From: Chloroflexota bacterium
GTDB lineage: Bacteria; Chloroflexota; Dormibacteria; CF-121
Reading direction: 5' to 3'
Length of the DNA stretch: 17,655 nt
NCBI GenBank assembly: GCA_005889285.1
Contig: VBFF01000115.1
Span: 1-17,655, forward strand
Part shown: piece by piece, positions 1 to 9,037 of the stretch
How positions within the stretch are numbered: the first letter of the stretch is position 1
How the letters are laid out: each line of letters opens with the position of its first letter
Made by a program: the position numbers and the translations under genes
The notes under the pieces: model-generated
Told to the model about the DNA's origin: nothing
What the model saw: only the letters and a program-made list of their open reading frames with translations
The model's database searches: none

Positions 1-1364
1 CTGGCTCGCAGGTCGTTTTGTCCGTCGAAGTCGACGCCGAGCAGGTTTTGAAGTCGATCGATCAGGCGTACAGCCGGCTGGCGCCGCGGGTGCGGATCGC
101 GGGCTTTCGTCCCGGTAAGGCGCCCCGGCCGATGGTCGAGCGGGAAATCGGCTGGCCGGCACTGCGCCAGGAGGCCCTTGACTTGATCCTTCCAACTGCC
201 TACAACTCGGCGCTCGACGAAGCCGCCCTCGATCCGATCGATGTGCCGCGCGTCGAGGTGCAGCAGTTCGAGCGGGGCCAGCCGATGCGCTTTACCGCGA
301 CGGTCTCCATCAAGCCCGACATCACTCTGAAGGACTACAAGGACATCAGCGTGCCGCGCCCACACAGCGAAATCGGCGACAAGGAGGTCGACGAGGCGCT
401 CGAGCGGTTGCGGTTGCGCTTCGCCGAACTGCATGCCGCCGAGCGGCCGGTGCAGGCAGGCGATTTTCTCACGGTGGACACCCACATCCTCAAATCCGGC
501 GCCGTCCTGATCGGCGAAAGCGAAACCGACGCCCAGCTGGAGGTCGATAAGGAGCGCCTGATTACGGGGCTGGCCGAAGGTTTGATCGGGCAGGCGGTTG
601 GCGAGACCCGCGACATCGCGTTGACGCTTCCAGCGGACTATCCCAAGAAAGATCTGGCCGGCCAGAACGTCGTGTTTCGCATCACCGTGAAGTCGATCAA
701 GGAACGCCGCCTCCCGCCGCTGGATGACGAGCTGGCCAAGCAGGTCGGACGCGGCCAGACCTTCGATGAGCTCCGGCAGGAGGTCCACGACGAGTTGCAG
801 GAGGCCGCCCACCAGTCGGACGAGCAGCGTTTCGAGAACGATGTCCTCAAGGCGCTGGATGAGCGCATGGAGGTGGAGGTACCGGAGGCGCTCATCGAAC
901 GCGAGGTGTCACGCCGCATCCGGGAGCTCGAGACGCGCCTCCAGGAGCAGGGCGTGAAGATGGACCGGTATTTGCAGTACACGAACACATCCCTCGACGT
1001 CCTCAAGGCGGAACAACGCCCCCAGGCGGTGCAGAAGGTTCGGCTCGAGCTGGCTCTGGAGACCGTCGCCGAGCGCGAAGGCTTGACCGTCTCCGACGCC
1101 GAGGTGGATGAGGCGGTCAGCAACGCCCTGGCCGAGGAAGATCATGTTGGGCACCGGCACGGGGACCTGCGCACCGCCGACCCGGTCCGAGCCTACTTCC
1201 GGCACCAGCTTTTGATGCGAAAGACCATTGACTATTTGAGTAGCGTGGCGGCGCCAGAATCTTCGGATACAATTGAGCCGCCCTCGGAAGCGAAAGAGCT
1301 GGAGAGTGCGGGGAAGTCGGCGTCGGGCGGGGAGCGGCGGGCGCGGCAGAAGAAAGGACGCTGA
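1..1364 (+). CDS. tig: Trigger factor, ribosome-associated chaperone and prolyl isomerase (5' partial)
   Basis: Trigger factor docks at the ribosomal exit tunnel and shields nascent chains. The reading frame is open from base 3 and continues in frame through the TTG at 18, which I read as an internal leucine, so the true start lies outside the window. The ribosome-binding signature FRPGKAPRPMVEREIG lies at about nt 108-155. A FKBP-type PPIase domain follows (about nt 450-700, from GDFLTVDTHI through ITVKSIKERRLPPLDDELAK), then the helical C-terminal chaperone arms rich in E, R and Q. The last 35 or so residues form a low-complexity Ser/Glu tail ending in a basic stretch, beyond the conserved fold. 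About 453 residues are present, close to the usual 430-450. It is followed by clpP after an 82-nt gap, a classical proteostasis neighbourhood. The family call is secure; only the start is missing. Confidence 0.95.
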   Translation, partial: GSQVVLSVEVDAEQVLKSIDQAYSRLAPRVRIAGFRPGKAPRPMVEREIGWPALRQEALDLILPTAYNSALDEAALDPIDVPRVEVQQFERGQPMRFTATVSIKPDITLKDYKDISVPRPHSEIGDKEVDEALERLRLRFAELHAAERPVQAGDFLTVDTHILKSGAVLIGESETDAQLEVDKERLITGLAEGLIGQAVGETRDIALTLPADYPKKDLAGQNVVFRITVKSIKERRLPPLDDELAKQVGRGQTFDELRQEVHDELQEAAHQSDEQRFENDVLKALDERMEVEVPEALIEREVSRRIRELETRLQEQGVKMDRYLQYTNTSLDVLKAEQRPQAVQKVRLELALETVAEREGLTVSDAEVDEAVSNALAEEDHVGHRHGDLRTADPVRAYFRHQLLMRKTIDYLSSVAAPESSDTIEPPSEAKELESAGKSASGGERRARQKKGR

Positions 1365-1371
1365 CCTTGAT

Positions 1372-1393
1372 GCGTATTCAAAAGTGAGTACGC
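1372..1393 (+). promoter_or_regulatory. 9-bp inverted repeat / hairpin between tig and clpP
   Basis: The arms GCGTATTCA (1372-1380) and TGAGTACGC (1385-1393) pair over 9 bp, with one T-G wobble in RNA, around an AAAG loop. The repeat begins 7 nt after the tig stop. No T-run follows, so a standard intrinsic terminator is not supported. Its place just upstream of the TATAAT box at 1422 would suit an operator controlling clpP, or a stem separating the tig and clp messages. It does not match the CIRCE, CtsR or HAIR consensus that I know. The structure is seen in the sequence; the function is inference. Confidence 0.45.
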
Positions 1394-1398
1394 GGAAG

Positions 1399-1427
1399 AC
1401 TGGATTGTAAGAATTGGATCCTATAAT
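1399..1427 (+). promoter_or_regulatory. Candidate promoter for clpP-clpX-lon
   Basis: A perfect TATAAT lies at 1422-1427. This is striking in GC-rich DNA and falls in one of the few intergenic gaps. The -35 region at about 1399-1406 is weak (CTGGAT-like). The predicted start near 1434 would leave a very short leader of about 13 nt that still holds the AGGAGAG ribosome binding site before the ATG at 1447. Confidence 0.45.
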
Positions 1428-1446
1428 GACGACAGGAGAGCCAGCC

Positions 1447-2168
1447 ATGAATTTCGAACGGCTCAGCCGGCGTCCCGAAGCCCTCATCCCCATGGTCATC
1501 GAGACCACCAACCGCGGTGAGCGCGCTTTCGATATCTACTCCCGGCTCCTCAAGGACCGCATCATCTTCATCGGTACCCCCATCGACGACCAGGTCGCCA
1601 ACGTCGTCATGGCCCAGCTGCTCTTCCTCGCCTCCGAGGATCCGGACAAGGACATCAACATCTACATCAACAGCCCGGGCGGCGTCGTCACCGCCGGGCT
1701 GGCGATCTACGACACCATGCGTTATGTCAGTCCGCGGGTCTCTACCGTGTGCATGGGCCTGGCGGCCAGCATGGCGACCGTCCTGCTTGCGGGTGGGACC
1801 AAGGGGATGCGATTCGCCCTACCCAACACCCGCATCCTGATCCATCAGCCGTCTGGTGGATTCCAGGGCCAGGCCACCGACATCCAGATCCATGCCCAGG
1901 AGATCCTCCGCATCCGCAAGACCCTCAACGACATCCTGGCGGAGCACACCGGCCAGCCCATCGAGAAGATCGAGCGCGACACCGAGCGCGACTTCTTCAT
2001 GAGTGCGGAAGAGGCCAAGGGCTACGGCATCATCGACGACATCATCCTCAGCACCGCCCGGCCGACCGATCCCGCGGCCAAGGATGGCCGCCTCGAGCTC
2101 AGCACCGCGGGCAGCGCGCGGCCGGAGCCGCGCCCCGAACCGGAACGCGAGGGTCCGAAGACATCCCG

Positions 2169-2172
<4 letters not shown>
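1447..2172 (+). CDS. clpP: ATP-dependent Clp protease proteolytic subunit ClpP
   Basis: ClpP is a serine peptidase that forms a barrel of two heptamers and degrades proteins fed in by Clp ATPases such as ClpX. The catalytic triad is intact: Ser108 in GLAASMA, His133 in ILIHQP and Asp182 in RDTERDFF, with the same spacing (25 and 49 residues) as E. coli Ser97, His122 and Asp171. The N-terminus [19 protein letters not shown] and the INSPGG oxyanion loop are typical. I chose ATG 1447 because AGGAGAG at 1434-1440 precedes it by 6 nt; in-frame TTG 1414 and ATG 1426 lack this. The product is 241 residues, the last 40 being a non-conserved Pro/Glu/Arg-rich tail. Its stop overlaps the clpX start (ATGA, 2169-2172), implying translational coupling. 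Confidence 0.97.
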
Positions 2173-3440
<1,268 letters not shown>

Positions 3441-3447
3441 GACGAGC

Positions 3448-5889
3448 TTGTCGACTGTGACCGGTTCGCCGGCCACCATTCAGTTACCGCTCCTCCCCCT
3501 CAAGAACGTCGTTCTCTTTCCCCACATGATCGTGCCGCTCTACGTCGGGAGAGAACGGTCGATTCATGCGCTCGAGGCGGCGATGACGCAGGGCAAGCAG
3601 GTGTTCCTCTGCACTCAGCGCCGGGCTGACTGCGAGGACCCACAGGAAGAGGACCTCTACCGGGTCGGCGTCATCGGCGAGGTCGTGCAGATGCTCAAGC
3701 TGCCCGATAGCACCATCAAGGTCCTGATCGAAGGCTCGTCGCGGGCGGTGATCGAGCGTTTCGTCGACGGCGAGCCGCACCTCCGGGTAGAGGTCGCCTT
3801 GCTGGAGGAGGACTTCCTTCCCTCACCGGAGCTGGAGGGCCTGATGCGCGGCGTCGTCGACCTCTTCGACCGTTACGTCGAGCTCGACAAGAAGGTGCCG
3901 CCGGAAGTCAACCTGACGGTGCGGGGCGTCGAGGATGCCGGCCGGCTGGCAGACATCGTCGCCTCCAACCTGGGCATTGGGGTCACCGACAAGCAGGACG
4001 TGCTGGAGACCTTCCAGATGAATGCGCGGCTGGAGAAGCTCTCCGCGGTGCTGCAGCGGGAGATCGAGATTCTCGACATGGACCGCTCCATCCGGCAGCG
4101 CGTCCGGCAGCAGATCGACCGGCGGCAGAAGGAGTTCTACCTGAAAGAACAGATGCGCGTCATCCAGGAAGAGCTCGGTGGGGACGAGCCGCACCCCAGT
4201 GAGCTGGACGAGATGCGCGAGCGCGTCAGGGCCCTGGAGCTGGCCGAAGCCGTCGAGGACCGCCTGCTCAAGGACATCGACCGCCTGGAGCGAATGCCGC
4301 CCGGCTCGCCGGAGATCTCGGTGCTGCACGCCTATCTCGACCTGGTGGTGTCGCTTCCCTGGCACGCCTCCAGCGAGGACGTCACCGACCTGCGCGCGGC
4401 GGAGAAGGTCCTCGACGAAGACCACCACGGGCTACGGAAGATCAAGGAACGCATCCTCGAGTTCCTGGCCGTGCGCCAGCTGACGAAGTCGCCCAAGGGA
4501 CCGATCCTCTGCTTGATCGGCCCGCCCGGCGTGGGGAAGACCAGCCTGGGCCGCTCGATCGCCCGGGCGCTGGGGCGGAAATTCGTCCGCGTCTCGCTGG
4601 GCGGGGTCTCCGACGAGGCCGAGATCCGCGGACACCGGCGTACGTATGTCGGCTCGATGCCAGGACGGATCATCAAGGGCTTGCGCGAGGCCGGGACCCG
4701 CAACCCGGTCTTCCTGCTGGATGAAATCGACAAGATGTCGTCGGACTTTCGAGGCGACCCCGCCTCGGCGATGCTCGAGGTCCTCGATCCGGAGCAGAAC
4801 AAACACTTCTCGGATCACTACCTGGAGATCCCGTTCGATCTTTCCGAGGTGCTCTTTATCACGACCGCGAACGTCTATTACTCGATCCCGAGGCCGCTGC
4901 TCGACCGCATGGAGGTGATCAACCTTCCCGGCTACACGGCCGAGGAGAAGATGGTGATCGCGCGCGAGTTTCTCATCCCCAAGCAGCTCACCGATCACGG
5001 CCTCACCGAGAAACACATCGAGTTCACCAAGCCGGCCCTCTCCACCATCATTAGCCGCTACACCAGCGAGGCCGGCGTGCGTAACCTGGAGCGATCGATC
5101 GCCGGCGTCTGTCGGAAAGTGGCCCGCGAGGTCGTCAAGGGCAAGACGCGCCGCATGACGATCGCGCCCACCCGGCTGGAAGACTTGCTCGGTCCACCGC
5201 GCTACAAGCCGGACGAGGGCCACAAGGAACCATTGGTGGGGGTCGCCAACGGGCTGGCCTGGACCGAGGTCGGCGGCGTGCTGCTGACGATCGAGGTGAT
5301 CACCATGCCGGGGAAGGGCAACCTGAATCTCACCGGGCAGATGGGCGACGTCATGCAAGAGTCGGCCCGTGCCGCGCTGTCCTACGCGCGTTCGAATGCG
5401 CAGATGCTCGGCATCCCGGTCGATTTCCGCGACAAGCTCGACCTGCACATCCACATCCCCAAGGGCGCCATTCCCAAGGACGGCCCCTCGGCGGGGATCT
5501 CGATGGCGCTCGCCATCATTTCCGCGCTGTCGCAGCGTCCGATCCGATCGGACGTTGCGTTGACCGGTGAGATCACGTTGCGCGGACGGGTTCTGCCCAT
5601 CGGCGGGCTCAAGGAGAAAGTCCTGGCCGCCCACCGAATCGGCATTCAGACCATCCTGCTGCCGGCCGACAACGAGGCCGATCTCGCGGATATCCCGGCC
5701 GACATTCGCAAGCGCTTGACCTTCAAGTTCGTCCAGACCATGGACGAAGTCATTGCCGAGGCACTGCTGCCGAGAACGGGGACGATCCTCCTACCCGAGC
5801 TCACCGAACCCGCCGGCGTCGAAGAGGCAGCGATAGCCAACGCCGAAGACCGGCCTCGAGCCGACACGCCGCGCCAGCCGTCGCTCTAG
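3448..5889 (+). CDS. lon: Endopeptidase La, ATP-dependent Lon protease (LonA type)
   Basis: Lon is a cytosolic single-chain AAA+ protease that removes misfolded and short-lived regulatory proteins. The N-terminal LAN domain begins IQLPLLPLKNVVLFPHMIVPL, followed by a coiled-coil segment around residues 190-290. Walker A is GPPGVGKT (358-365) and Walker B is VFLLDEID (421-428). The C-terminal protease domain carries Ser681 in PKDGPSAG and Lys724 in GGLKEK; their 43-residue spacing equals that of the E. coli Ser679/Lys722 dyad. The 813-residue length fits LonA. The start is uncertain: TTG 3448 has AGGA 5 nt upstream, while GTG 3457 would give a product 3 residues shorter. The last 40 or so residues are a variable acidic tail. 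The gene follows clpX by 7 nt, so the two are probably cotranscribed. Confidence 0.97.
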   Translation: MSTVTGSPATIQLPLLPLKNVVLFPHMIVPLYVGRERSIHALEAAMTQGKQVFLCTQRRADCEDPQEEDLYRVGVIGEVVQMLKLPDSTIKVLIEGSSRAVIERFVDGEPHLRVEVALLEEDFLPSPELEGLMRGVVDLFDRYVELDKKVPPEVNLTVRGVEDAGRLADIVASNLGIGVTDKQDVLETFQMNARLEKLSAVLQREIEILDMDRSIRQRVRQQIDRRQKEFYLKEQMRVIQEELGGDEPHPSELDEMRERVRALELAEAVEDRLLKDIDRLERMPPGSPEISVLHAYLDLVVSLPWHASSEDVTDLRAAEKVLDEDHHGLRKIKERILEFLAVRQLTKSPKGPILCLIGPPGVGKTSLGRSIARALGRKFVRVSLGGVSDEAEIRGHRRTYVGSMPGRIIKGLREAGTRNPVFLLDEIDKMSSDFRGDPASAMLEVLDPEQNKHFSDHYLEIPFDLSEVLFITTANVYYSIPRPLLDRMEVINLPGYTAEEKMVIAREFLIPKQLTDHGLTEKHIEFTKPALSTIISRYTSEAGVRNLERSIAGVCRKVAREVVKGKTRRMTIAPTRLEDLLGPPRYKPDEGHKEPLVGVANGLAWTEVGGVLLTIEVITMPGKGNLNLTGQMGDVMQESARAALSYARSNAQMLGIPVDFRDKLDLHIHIPKGAIPKDGPSAGISMALAIISALSQRPIRSDVALTGEITLRGRVLPIGGLKEKVLAAHRIGIQTILLPADNEADLADIPADIRKRLTFKFVQTMDEVIAEALLPRTGTILLPELTEPAGVEEAAIANAEDRPRADTPRQPSL

Positions 5890-5901
5890 ACTGTCCCAAC
5901 C

Positions 5902-8505
5902 GTGGAAACCCGCTACGACCCGAAGGCTGTCGAGCAGCGCTGGTACGACACCTGGGAGCAACGCGGCTATTTCAAGGCGCGGGAGAGCCTGACCGGCAAG
6001 ACCTTCACGATCTCGATGCCGCCGCCCAACATCACGGGCGACCTGCACATGGGGCACGCGATGTACACCCTGCAGGACGTCCTGATCCGCTGGCACCGAA
6101 TGCTCGGTGACGCCGCGCTCTGGGTCCCGGGGACCGACCACGCGGCCATCGCGACCCAGAACGTGCTGGAGAAGCAGCTGGCGAAAAAAGGGACGACCAA
6201 GGAAGCGATCGGTCGCGAGGCCTGGGACCGCCTCGTGAACCAGTGGTACGAGACCACCGGCCATACCATTCTCGGGCAGATGCGCCGCCTCGGCTTCTCC
6301 GCCGATTGGTCGCGCAACCGCTTCACGATGGACCAGGCCTACGTGGAGGCAATCCGCTACGTCTTCGTCCAGCTCTGGAAGGAGGGGCTGATCTACCGCG
6401 GTCCGCGGATCGTCAACTGGTGTCCCCGCGACCAAAGCGCGATCTCCGACCTGGAAGTGCAGTACGTCGAGGAGGACGGCCACCTCTACTACCTCGACTA
6501 CCCGGTCGAGGGCGGGGGCACGATCCCAGTCGCGACCGCGCGCCCGGAGACGATGGTGGGCGACACCGGTGTCGCGGTCCACCCGGATGACTGGCGCTAC
6601 AAGGATTTGATCGGCAAGCATGTCGTGCTGCCGATCGTCCACCGCCGGGTGCCGATCGTGGCCGATGAGGCGGTCGACCAGGAGTTCGGCACCGGCGCGG
6701 TCAAGGTGACGCCCGGACACGACGCCACCGACTACGACATCGGCGAGCGACACCACCTCCCGGTGCTGAGCATCCTGAGCCTGGATGGCCGGATGAATAT
6801 CCCGGAGGTTGCGCAGCTCCACGGCCTGAAGGTGCCCGCGGCGCGTGAGCGCATCGTCGAGATGTTGCGCTCCGAGGGCGCGCTGCAGAAAATCGAGCCG
6901 TACCGCCACTCGGTCGGCCACTGCGATCGGTGCGGTGCGGTCATCGAGCCGATCGTCTCGGCGCAGTGGTGGGTGCGGATGAAACCGCTGGCGGCCCCGG
7001 CGATCGCGGTGGCGGAGAGCGGCGACCTACGCTTCCATCCCGAGCGCTGGCGCGAGCAGTACCTGCGGTGGATGCGCAACATCCGCGACTGGAACATTTC
7101 CCGTCAACTCTGGCTCGGCCACCGAATCCCGGTGTGGACCTGCGCCAACGGCCACGCCGTCGCCTATCTCAAGGACCCGCAGCAGTGCGAGCAATGCGGC
7201 GACCGGCAGCTGACGCAGGACCCCGACGTGCTGGACACCTGGTTCTCGTCATCACTCTGGCCCTTCGTCACACTCGGGTGGCCGGCGGACACGAAAGACC
7301 TGCGCCGCTTCTATCCGACACAGGTGCTGGATACCGCTCGTGACATCCTCTACCTCTGGGTGGCCCGCATGGTCTTCATGAGCCTGCACTTCCTGCACGT
7401 GGTGCCATTCTCGGATGTCTTGATCCACGGCACCGTGCTGGCGCCCGATGGCCGTCGGATGAGCAAGTCGCTGGGCACCGGGGTCGACCCGCTGGACATG
7501 ATCGAGCGATTCGGGGCGGATGCGACCCGCGCCTGGACCGCCTACTTCGGCACCAGTGGACAAGACATCCGCTTTTCCGAGGAGAAGATCAAGTCCTACC
7601 AGCTCTTCGCCAACAAGCTCTGGAATGCGACCCGCCTGCTGGTGGCGAAATTGCCGGAGGGCGCGTCGGCGATGCCGATCGACGAGGCGACGCTCGAGCC
7701 CGCGGATACGTGGATCCTGGGCCGGCTCAGCGCGGTAACACGGCTGGTGACCGAATCATTCCAGCGGTTCGAGTTCGGCCCGGCGATCGACGTGCTCTAT
7801 GAGTTCACCTGGCACGAGTTTGCCGACGATTACCTGGAGCTGATCAAGCCACGGCTGCAGGCTGCGGGCGCTTCGACGTCGACGGCGCTGGCGGTCGCTG
7901 TGAACGTCCTGGAGACGACGCTACGGCTGCTGCATCCCATCATGCCGTTCGTGACGGAAGAGCTCTGGCAGCGGCTGCCGCACGAAGGCGAGACCATCAT
8001 GTACGCGGCCTGGCCGGTGCCCGACGCAACCATCGAGGATCGGGGACTGATGGAGGAGATGGCGCATTTGCTCGACGTCGTCAGGGAGGTTCGCAATCTG
8101 CGCCAGTCGTCCGGGCAGAAGGCACGCCGGCAGCCGGCTGAGGTGACGTCGGCACGGCGGCTACTGACGGAGCCGGTGGGGCGCGCCTACCTTGCCACCC
8201 TTGCCGGGCTCGAGCTCAATGGCAAGCTGCCTGAAGGGATGCCGCAGTCGGTTGTGGTGGTCGGCAATACGACCGTTCGCCTCGGCCTTCCGGGCGATGG
8301 CGGTACGGAGACGCAGCGTCACCAGGGCGAGCTGGAAAAGAAACGGCGCGAGATCGAGAGCATCGAGGCCAAGCTGAGCAACCCCGACTTCACGGGGAAG
8401 GCTCCGGCGGCCGTCGTCGAGCGAGAGCGTGTCCGGCTCGCCCAGGCCAGGCAGGCCGCCGCCCGCCTGCGAGCCCTGTTGGGTGAACCGGGCGAATTAG
8501 GGTAA
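5902..8505 (+). CDS. valS: Valine--tRNA ligase
   Basis: This class Ia synthetase charges tRNA-Val and hydrolyses mischarged Thr-tRNA. The HIGH motif appears as HMGH (residues 49-52) after PPPNITGDL, and KMSKS appears as RMSKS (519-523). The CP1 editing domain is present, with ATARPET (211-217) and GTGAVKVTPGHDATD ending near residue 277. Cysteine knuckles CDRC and CEQC suggest bound zinc. The anticodon-binding helices follow. The last 65 or so residues form the Val-specific coiled-coil arm (HQGELEKKRREIE to ARLRALL). The 867-residue length matches bacterial ValRS. GTG 5902 is the only start that keeps the typical YDPKAVEQRWYDTW beginning; no clear Shine-Dalgarno is seen in the 12-nt gap after lon, so reinitiation is possible. 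No folC follows, although valS-folC is a common pairing elsewhere. Confidence 0.98.
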   Translation: METRYDPKAVEQRWYDTWEQRGYFKARESLTGKTFTISMPPPNITGDLHMGHAMYTLQDVLIRWHRMLGDAALWVPGTDHAAIATQNVLEKQLAKKGTTKEAIGREAWDRLVNQWYETTGHTILGQMRRLGFSADWSRNRFTMDQAYVEAIRYVFVQLWKEGLIYRGPRIVNWCPRDQSAISDLEVQYVEEDGHLYYLDYPVEGGGTIPVATARPETMVGDTGVAVHPDDWRYKDLIGKHVVLPIVHRRVPIVADEAVDQEFGTGAVKVTPGHDATDYDIGERHHLPVLSILSLDGRMNIPEVAQLHGLKVPAARERIVEMLRSEGALQKIEPYRHSVGHCDRCGAVIEPIVSAQWWVRMKPLAAPAIAVAESGDLRFHPERWREQYLRWMRNIRDWNISRQLWLGHRIPVWTCANGHAVAYLKDPQQCEQCGDRQLTQDPDVLDTWFSSSLWPFVTLGWPADTKDLRRFYPTQVLDTARDILYLWVARMVFMSLHFLHVVPFSDVLIHGTVLAPDGRRMSKSLGTGVDPLDMIERFGADATRAWTAYFGTSGQDIRFSEEKIKSYQLFANKLWNATRLLVAKLPEGASAMPIDEATLEPADTWILGRLSAVTRLVTESFQRFEFGPAIDVLYEFTWHEFADDYLELIKPRLQAAGASTSTALAVAVNVLETTLRLLHPIMPFVTEELWQRLPHEGETIMYAAWPVPDATIEDRGLMEEMAHLLDVVREVRNLRQSSGQKARRQPAEVTSARRLLTEPVGRAYLATLAGLELNGKLPEGMPQSVVVVGNTTVRLGLPGDGGTETQRHQGELEKKRREIESIEAKLSNPDFTGKAPAAVVERERVRLAQARQAAARLRALLGEPGELG

Positions 8506-8534
8506 GGTAGCGGAAGTCAAATTCTGGGATTCGT

Positions 8535-8541
8535 GAGGAGG
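8535..8541 (+). promoter_or_regulatory. Strong Shine-Dalgarno fixing a TTG start
   Basis: GAGGAGG lies 4 nt upstream of TTG 8546. It is the strongest Shine-Dalgarno seen in the window and supports the zinc-ribbon gene starting at this TTG rather than the overlapping reading frame opened by GTG 8533. Confidence 0.7.
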
Positions 8542-8545
8542 CGCA

Positions 8546-9016
8546 TTGCCGAATCTAACGTCACTGAAACCACTGCTGTTCATCGTCGTCTTTTACCTGC
8601 TGGCGTTCTGGCTCAGCCTCTCGTACTGGGCATTCCGCGATGCGCGGGAGCGCTCGAACAGCGTGCTGTTCCACGTATTCGCCACCGGCCTCTCTCTGGT
8701 GCTGCCGATTTTCGGGCTGTTCATCTACATGATCATCCGGCCTCCGCTGACGATGGCGGAGCGCCGCGCCCTGGAACTCGAGACCCAGGCTTTGTCCGAG
8801 CCAGGCGGCCCGGCGCGCGAGCTGCGGCCCTGCCCCAGCTGCGGCGAGCCGATCGATTCCCAGTACGTCCTCTGCCCGCATTGCAAGACGCAGTTCAGCA
8901 AGCTCTGCCCGCGGTGCAACAAACAACTCAAGCTGGGTTGGAGCGTCTGCCCCTACTGCGCCGAAGAAGTCCCACTCCAAGCTGGGACTGTCCCTACGCC
9001 ACGTATCGCTCGCTAG
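8546..9016 (+). CDS. Membrane-anchored double zinc ribbon protein
   Basis: This 156-residue protein has two hydrophobic segments (about residues 9-30 and 40-64), then a short charged linker, then eight cysteines in four CxxC pairs: C96/C99, C110/C113, C121/C124 and C135/C138. The pattern CPSCG, CPHC, CPRC, CPYC matches double zinc ribbon (DZANK-like) domains, which usually mediate protein or nucleic-acid contacts and have no common enzymatic role. The positive residues after TM1 and the long C-terminal tail suggest a hairpin membrane anchor with the zinc domain in the cytosol; this topology is inferred. The TTG start is supported by GAGGAGG. It sits 40 nt after valS and 21 nt before a polytopic membrane protein, possibly in the same transcript. 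Its specific function is unknown. Confidence 0.85.
   Translation: MPNLTSLKPLLFIVVFYLLAFWLSLSYWAFRDARERSNSVLFHVFATGLSLVLPIFGLFIYMIIRPPLTMAERRALELETQALSEPGGPARELRPCPSCGEPIDSQYVLCPHCKTQFSKLCPRCNKQLKLGWSVCPYCAEEVPLQAGTVPTPRIAR
8968..8989 (+). repeat. Inverted repeat at the 3' end of the zinc-ribbon gene
   Basis: AGTCCCA (8968-8974) and TGGGACT (8983-8989) form a perfect 7-bp stem with an 8-nt loop. The right arm also pairs with an immediately following TCCC (GGGACTGTCCC, 8984-8994), giving two competing folds. It lies in the variable tail of the coding region. Confidence 0.35.
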
Positions 9017-9017
9017 C

Positions 9018-9029
9018 TAGCTCGAGCTA
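9018..9029. repeat. 12-bp perfect palindrome between the zinc-ribbon gene and the membrane protein
   Basis: TAGCTCGAGCTA (9018-9029) is self-complementary and overlaps a second palindrome, GCTAGCTAGC (9012-9021), which covers the stop codon of the upstream gene. It occupies most of the 21-nt spacer where a Shine-Dalgarno would be expected; none is visible before ATG 9038. It could be a protein-binding site or chance. Confidence 0.35.
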
Positions 9030-9037
9030 AGTCGAAC

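Noticed and set aside
18-20. TTG as the start codon of trigger factor
   Set aside because: The frame is open to the window edge and the residues before it (GSQVV) fit the first strand of trigger factor, so the TTG reads as an internal Leu.
1372-1393. Intrinsic terminator after tig
   Set aside because: The stem is good but is followed by GGAAGACTGG, with no T-run.
1749-2168. Upstream extension of the clpX frame
   Set aside because: It is an out-of-frame reading of clpP, and the zinc domain of ClpX starts properly at 2169.
4432-5634. 400-codon open frame on the - strand inside lon
   Set aside because: Antisense shadow of a well-conserved protease gene, with no recognisable motif.
5791-6921. 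376-codon open frame on the - strand across lon/valS
   Set aside because: Crosses two certain genes in antisense and shows no domain; a GC-rich artefact.
8533-9030. Overlapping + strand frame at the zinc-ribbon gene
   Set aside because: The other frame has four CxxC pairs, two membrane helices and a well-spaced Shine-Dalgarno; this one has no motif.
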